Both the position numbers and the translations under genes were made by a program. The notes beneath the pieces are model-generated. The model had not been told where the DNA came from, searched no databases, and saw only the letters and a list, made by a program, of their open reading frames with translations. Source: an uncultured Clostridia bacterium (GTDB taxonomy: Bacteria > Bacillota > Clostridia > Oscillospirales > Ruminococcaceae). From it: a stretch of 5,781 bases of DNA. The stretch lies in assembly GCA_946183095.1 (NCBI GenBank), contig CAMHBE010000146.1, positions 1-5,781 on the forward strand, in the 5' to 3' direction. Every line of letters starts with the position of its first letter. Position 1 is the stretch's first letter. Positions 5,301 to 5,781 of this stretch are shown in pieces.

Positions 5301-5781
5301 ACGGAAAACTTACCGAGAGTACGGTAAAAACAAACGGCAATGCGGAAGATATCAGAGGCTTTACGCTTTATACCGACAAGACTAAGGGAACTATCTATTT
5401 CTATATCAGAGGTGTCATAAGCGGTGATTTCCTGATGACAGTGGAAGGCGCTATCGTTGACAGCGACAACAGCGTTCTTCGCAGCATCTCTGTCGGAAAA
5501 ATGACCGTCAATGTTACAGCCGCAAACGGTTCGCTTAACTTCGCTTCCGACTATCTCTACACATTGGACAATGGCGGACATATCGGCGTTTGGCTTTATA
5601 CAGACAACGGAAGCACCGTTGACCTGTATATGGACGATGTAAAGATAAGGACACAAAAAGCTAACAGTATCGGTATTGCTTCATTCAATTTCTATATGAA
5701 TGACACTTATGTCGGTGACGCTAATGTCTCCACATTCAGAGCCAACGACCCCGGCTGGACGCTTTCGGGCGAGCATACTCT
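2330..5781 (+). CDS. Very large secreted multi-domain protein, X2-like and repeated beta modules (3' end outside window)
   Basis: The frame is open from the ATG at 2330 to the window edge: 1150 complete codons and no stop. Residues 1-34 are a signal peptide, with basic MFTQKR, hydrophobic core VIISWILCIAMVIGF and cleavage site ASA after Ala34. Residues 40-165 form a beta-rich, possibly Ig- or Fn3-like domain. Residues about 180-265 resemble the CBM_X2/X2 Ig-like module of clostridial extracellular and scaffoldin proteins: TDNPGNLTF, LTAGTAYEI (215-223) and YLKSLGAGTH (235-244). Residues 274-575 hold three divergent beta modules. A weaker X2-like stretch lies near 705-775 (AELYTVSP at 736-743). 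GLLPPGTYTAVVW (848-860) looks like a Cna-B or carboxypeptidase-like beta strand pair. The remainder to 1150 is beta-rich and unassigned. No catalytic motif, dockerin, SLH or LPxTG anchor is visible, but the C-terminus is missing. It is probably a surface or matrix protein, exported by Sec. Codon use matches its neighbours. Confidence 0.93.
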   Translation, partial: MFTQKRTGKVIISWILCIAMVIGFLPEFTFKASAGLDTKAAPVLNEASYDASSQKLFVEFTTELVEVASCYELFLLTPDTLSDSMGSFTVSGTTYNTLGIMTVAKSQATEDGNTVQVMSKMYFGNNEPPSDGETVYAAVYVESMVDEQYETSDLSNLITITVDGDPVPTVTQPSCEQPWEGVSWNIGTDNPGNLTFMKNDGSFTFDSLYYGTTLLTAGTAYEITSGGNLSMMWEYLKSLGAGTHVFTLHYTGVGADGVTTPIDPTLTIVLTGSIVWCTPTITVTGAESAVIDPDNYTIVWKKSNGTAASFPVAAGTTLTYNVTPKDSLKVDGVQYYRTATGDVTLNTDGQEVNIALPQTGTATVTPKSKGTAIPSGFTVTWYSKGSYINTYSNDYSGGDTADEDAGDMAAGGEDTYYQIGTGATSPKVAAGTTLYCDITMTGANSDKYPDVEKIEVVIGFGNKAQDVALTAKNTISLNVTGKDAENVDITADDYTVSWYQKNDEGSFKKAATGNMLANLTTSVGKEFYYEITPKDYYNYGTGNTVYNWLRFKGVPLSEETKVTVTEEAQTIDIALDSVVLVDLAGSITNAAAVGKDNLTFTVTQDPFAGYLSGSSYYSYGSKWSGITESLTLNDDGSFTMKVWDFGVTLKIKDSTDNFKTVYKNISAADLAAPLSITMTAEDLPTYIPLTIAKQYPSRNDNGYDISTLSRGYWNSDEGIFNDMVFTLKNSDAVIPAELYTVSPDRVEFTGDVSAYFGMGDTLTLSYTVEDIKGEVVKTSDSVKVLKYYSYGTDYEDQHFDLSYKEYGRAYITADVVSSWYKHAYAVYDSNGDLVSGEEAYGSSSTSGLLPPGTYTAVVWRSVNWLSVPSKLSALTALLDTTEYVSQEFTVSNGLLTYVTLGTPGEIADHALFTEDTGFKDESVNVVSEEWTLVTLPFEVDPTIAAANPDAHYAFTVQTLFGIWTLQKNVETRQAGYHSTPESDKYISVYCDGKLTESTVKTNGNAEDIRGFTLYTDKTKGTIYFYIRGVISGDFLMTVEGAIVDSDNSVLRSISVGKMTVNVTAANGSLNFASDYLYTLDNGGHIGVWLYTDNGSTVDLYMDDVKIRTQKANSIGIASFNFYMNDTYVGDANVSTFRANDPGWTLSGEHT
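2867..3124 (+). other. X2-like Ig module inside the large secreted protein
   Basis: Residues about 180-265 carry the order of motifs seen in X2 modules: a DNPxxLTF strand (189-196), a GTTLLTAGTAYEI hairpin (211-223), then a short helix-like stretch EYLKSLGAGTHVFTLHY (234-250) ending in the last strands. X2 modules in clostridial cellulosome scaffoldins and hydrolases are non-catalytic spacers or help in wall or carbohydrate contact. The assignment is by motif pattern only, and the boundaries are approximate. Confidence 0.5.
3149..4054 (+). repeat. Three divergent beta-module repeats in the secreted protein
   Basis: Module A covers residues 274-356, B 357-469 and C 470-575. Each has a strand ending in YTIVWKK (296-302), FTVTWYSK (377-384) or YTVSWYQK (494-501). 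Each then has a GTTLTYNVTPKD-like strand: TPKD at 323-326, TMTG at 439-442 and TPKD at 532-535. Each closes with VNIAL, DVAL or IDIAL (ends at 356, 469, 575). The central Trp residues are 300, 381 and 498. The copies are diverged at DNA level, so the duplication is old. Module B carries an extra acidic Gly/Asp-rich insertion between its two landmarks. Confidence 0.65.

Noticed and set aside
5027..5656. 209-residue antisense reading frame inside the large secreted protein gene
   Set aside because: The + strand frame is continuous for more than 3400 bases with a signal peptide and domain patterns; the antisense frame is a shadow of it.

Overview
The window most likely comes from a Gram-positive gut or rumen clostridium of the Ruminococcus / Oscillospiraceae type. 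This is an inference from moderate GC, heavy use of the Ile codon ATA together with AGC, GGC, GAC and CTT, strong AGGAGG-type ribosome binding sites, a consensus sigma-A promoter, and the families present (stand-alone Hpt protein, LytTR plus DUF3021 pair, Nif11-like small protein, large secreted modular protein). No species can be named from the sequence. All supported genes are on the + strand. I see no tRNA, rRNA, IS element, CRISPR array or intrinsic terminator.

Region 1 (1-854) is the end of a phosphorelay locus. The C-terminal 79 residues of a response-regulator receiver domain enter from the left edge. Its stop codon overlaps the Shine-Dalgarno of a 200-residue Hpt phosphotransfer protein. 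The sensor kinase is presumably upstream, outside the window.

Region 2 (855-2273) is a compact operon of four small genes behind a near-perfect promoter (TTGACT, 17 bp, TATAAT at 895-923). Just upstream of the -35 are two 9-bp direct repeats separated by 12 bp, the geometry of a LytTR-family operator. The genes are a 56-residue Nif11-like protein, a 72-residue Cys/His-rich protein with two CxxC pairs, a LytTR DNA-binding protein whose start lies inside the previous gene, and a four-TM DUF3021 membrane protein. LytTR plus DUF3021 resembles the LytTR regulatory systems in which a membrane protein holds its partner regulator in check. The operator suggests the operon regulates itself.

Region 3 (2274-5781) is a 56-bp gap without a convincing terminator, followed by a very large secreted protein. 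At least 1150 residues are in the window and it is still open at the right edge. It has a signal peptide, an X2-like Ig module, at least three divergent copies of a beta-rich repeat, and a long beta-rich remainder of unknown family. Its position directly behind the LytTR/DUF3021 pair makes it a candidate target or co-transcribed output of that system.

The most unusual part is the four-gene operon. A RiPP-leader-like small protein without a visible core, a putative metal-binding mini-protein and a one-component membrane-tethered regulator share one promoter and lie next to a giant surface protein.
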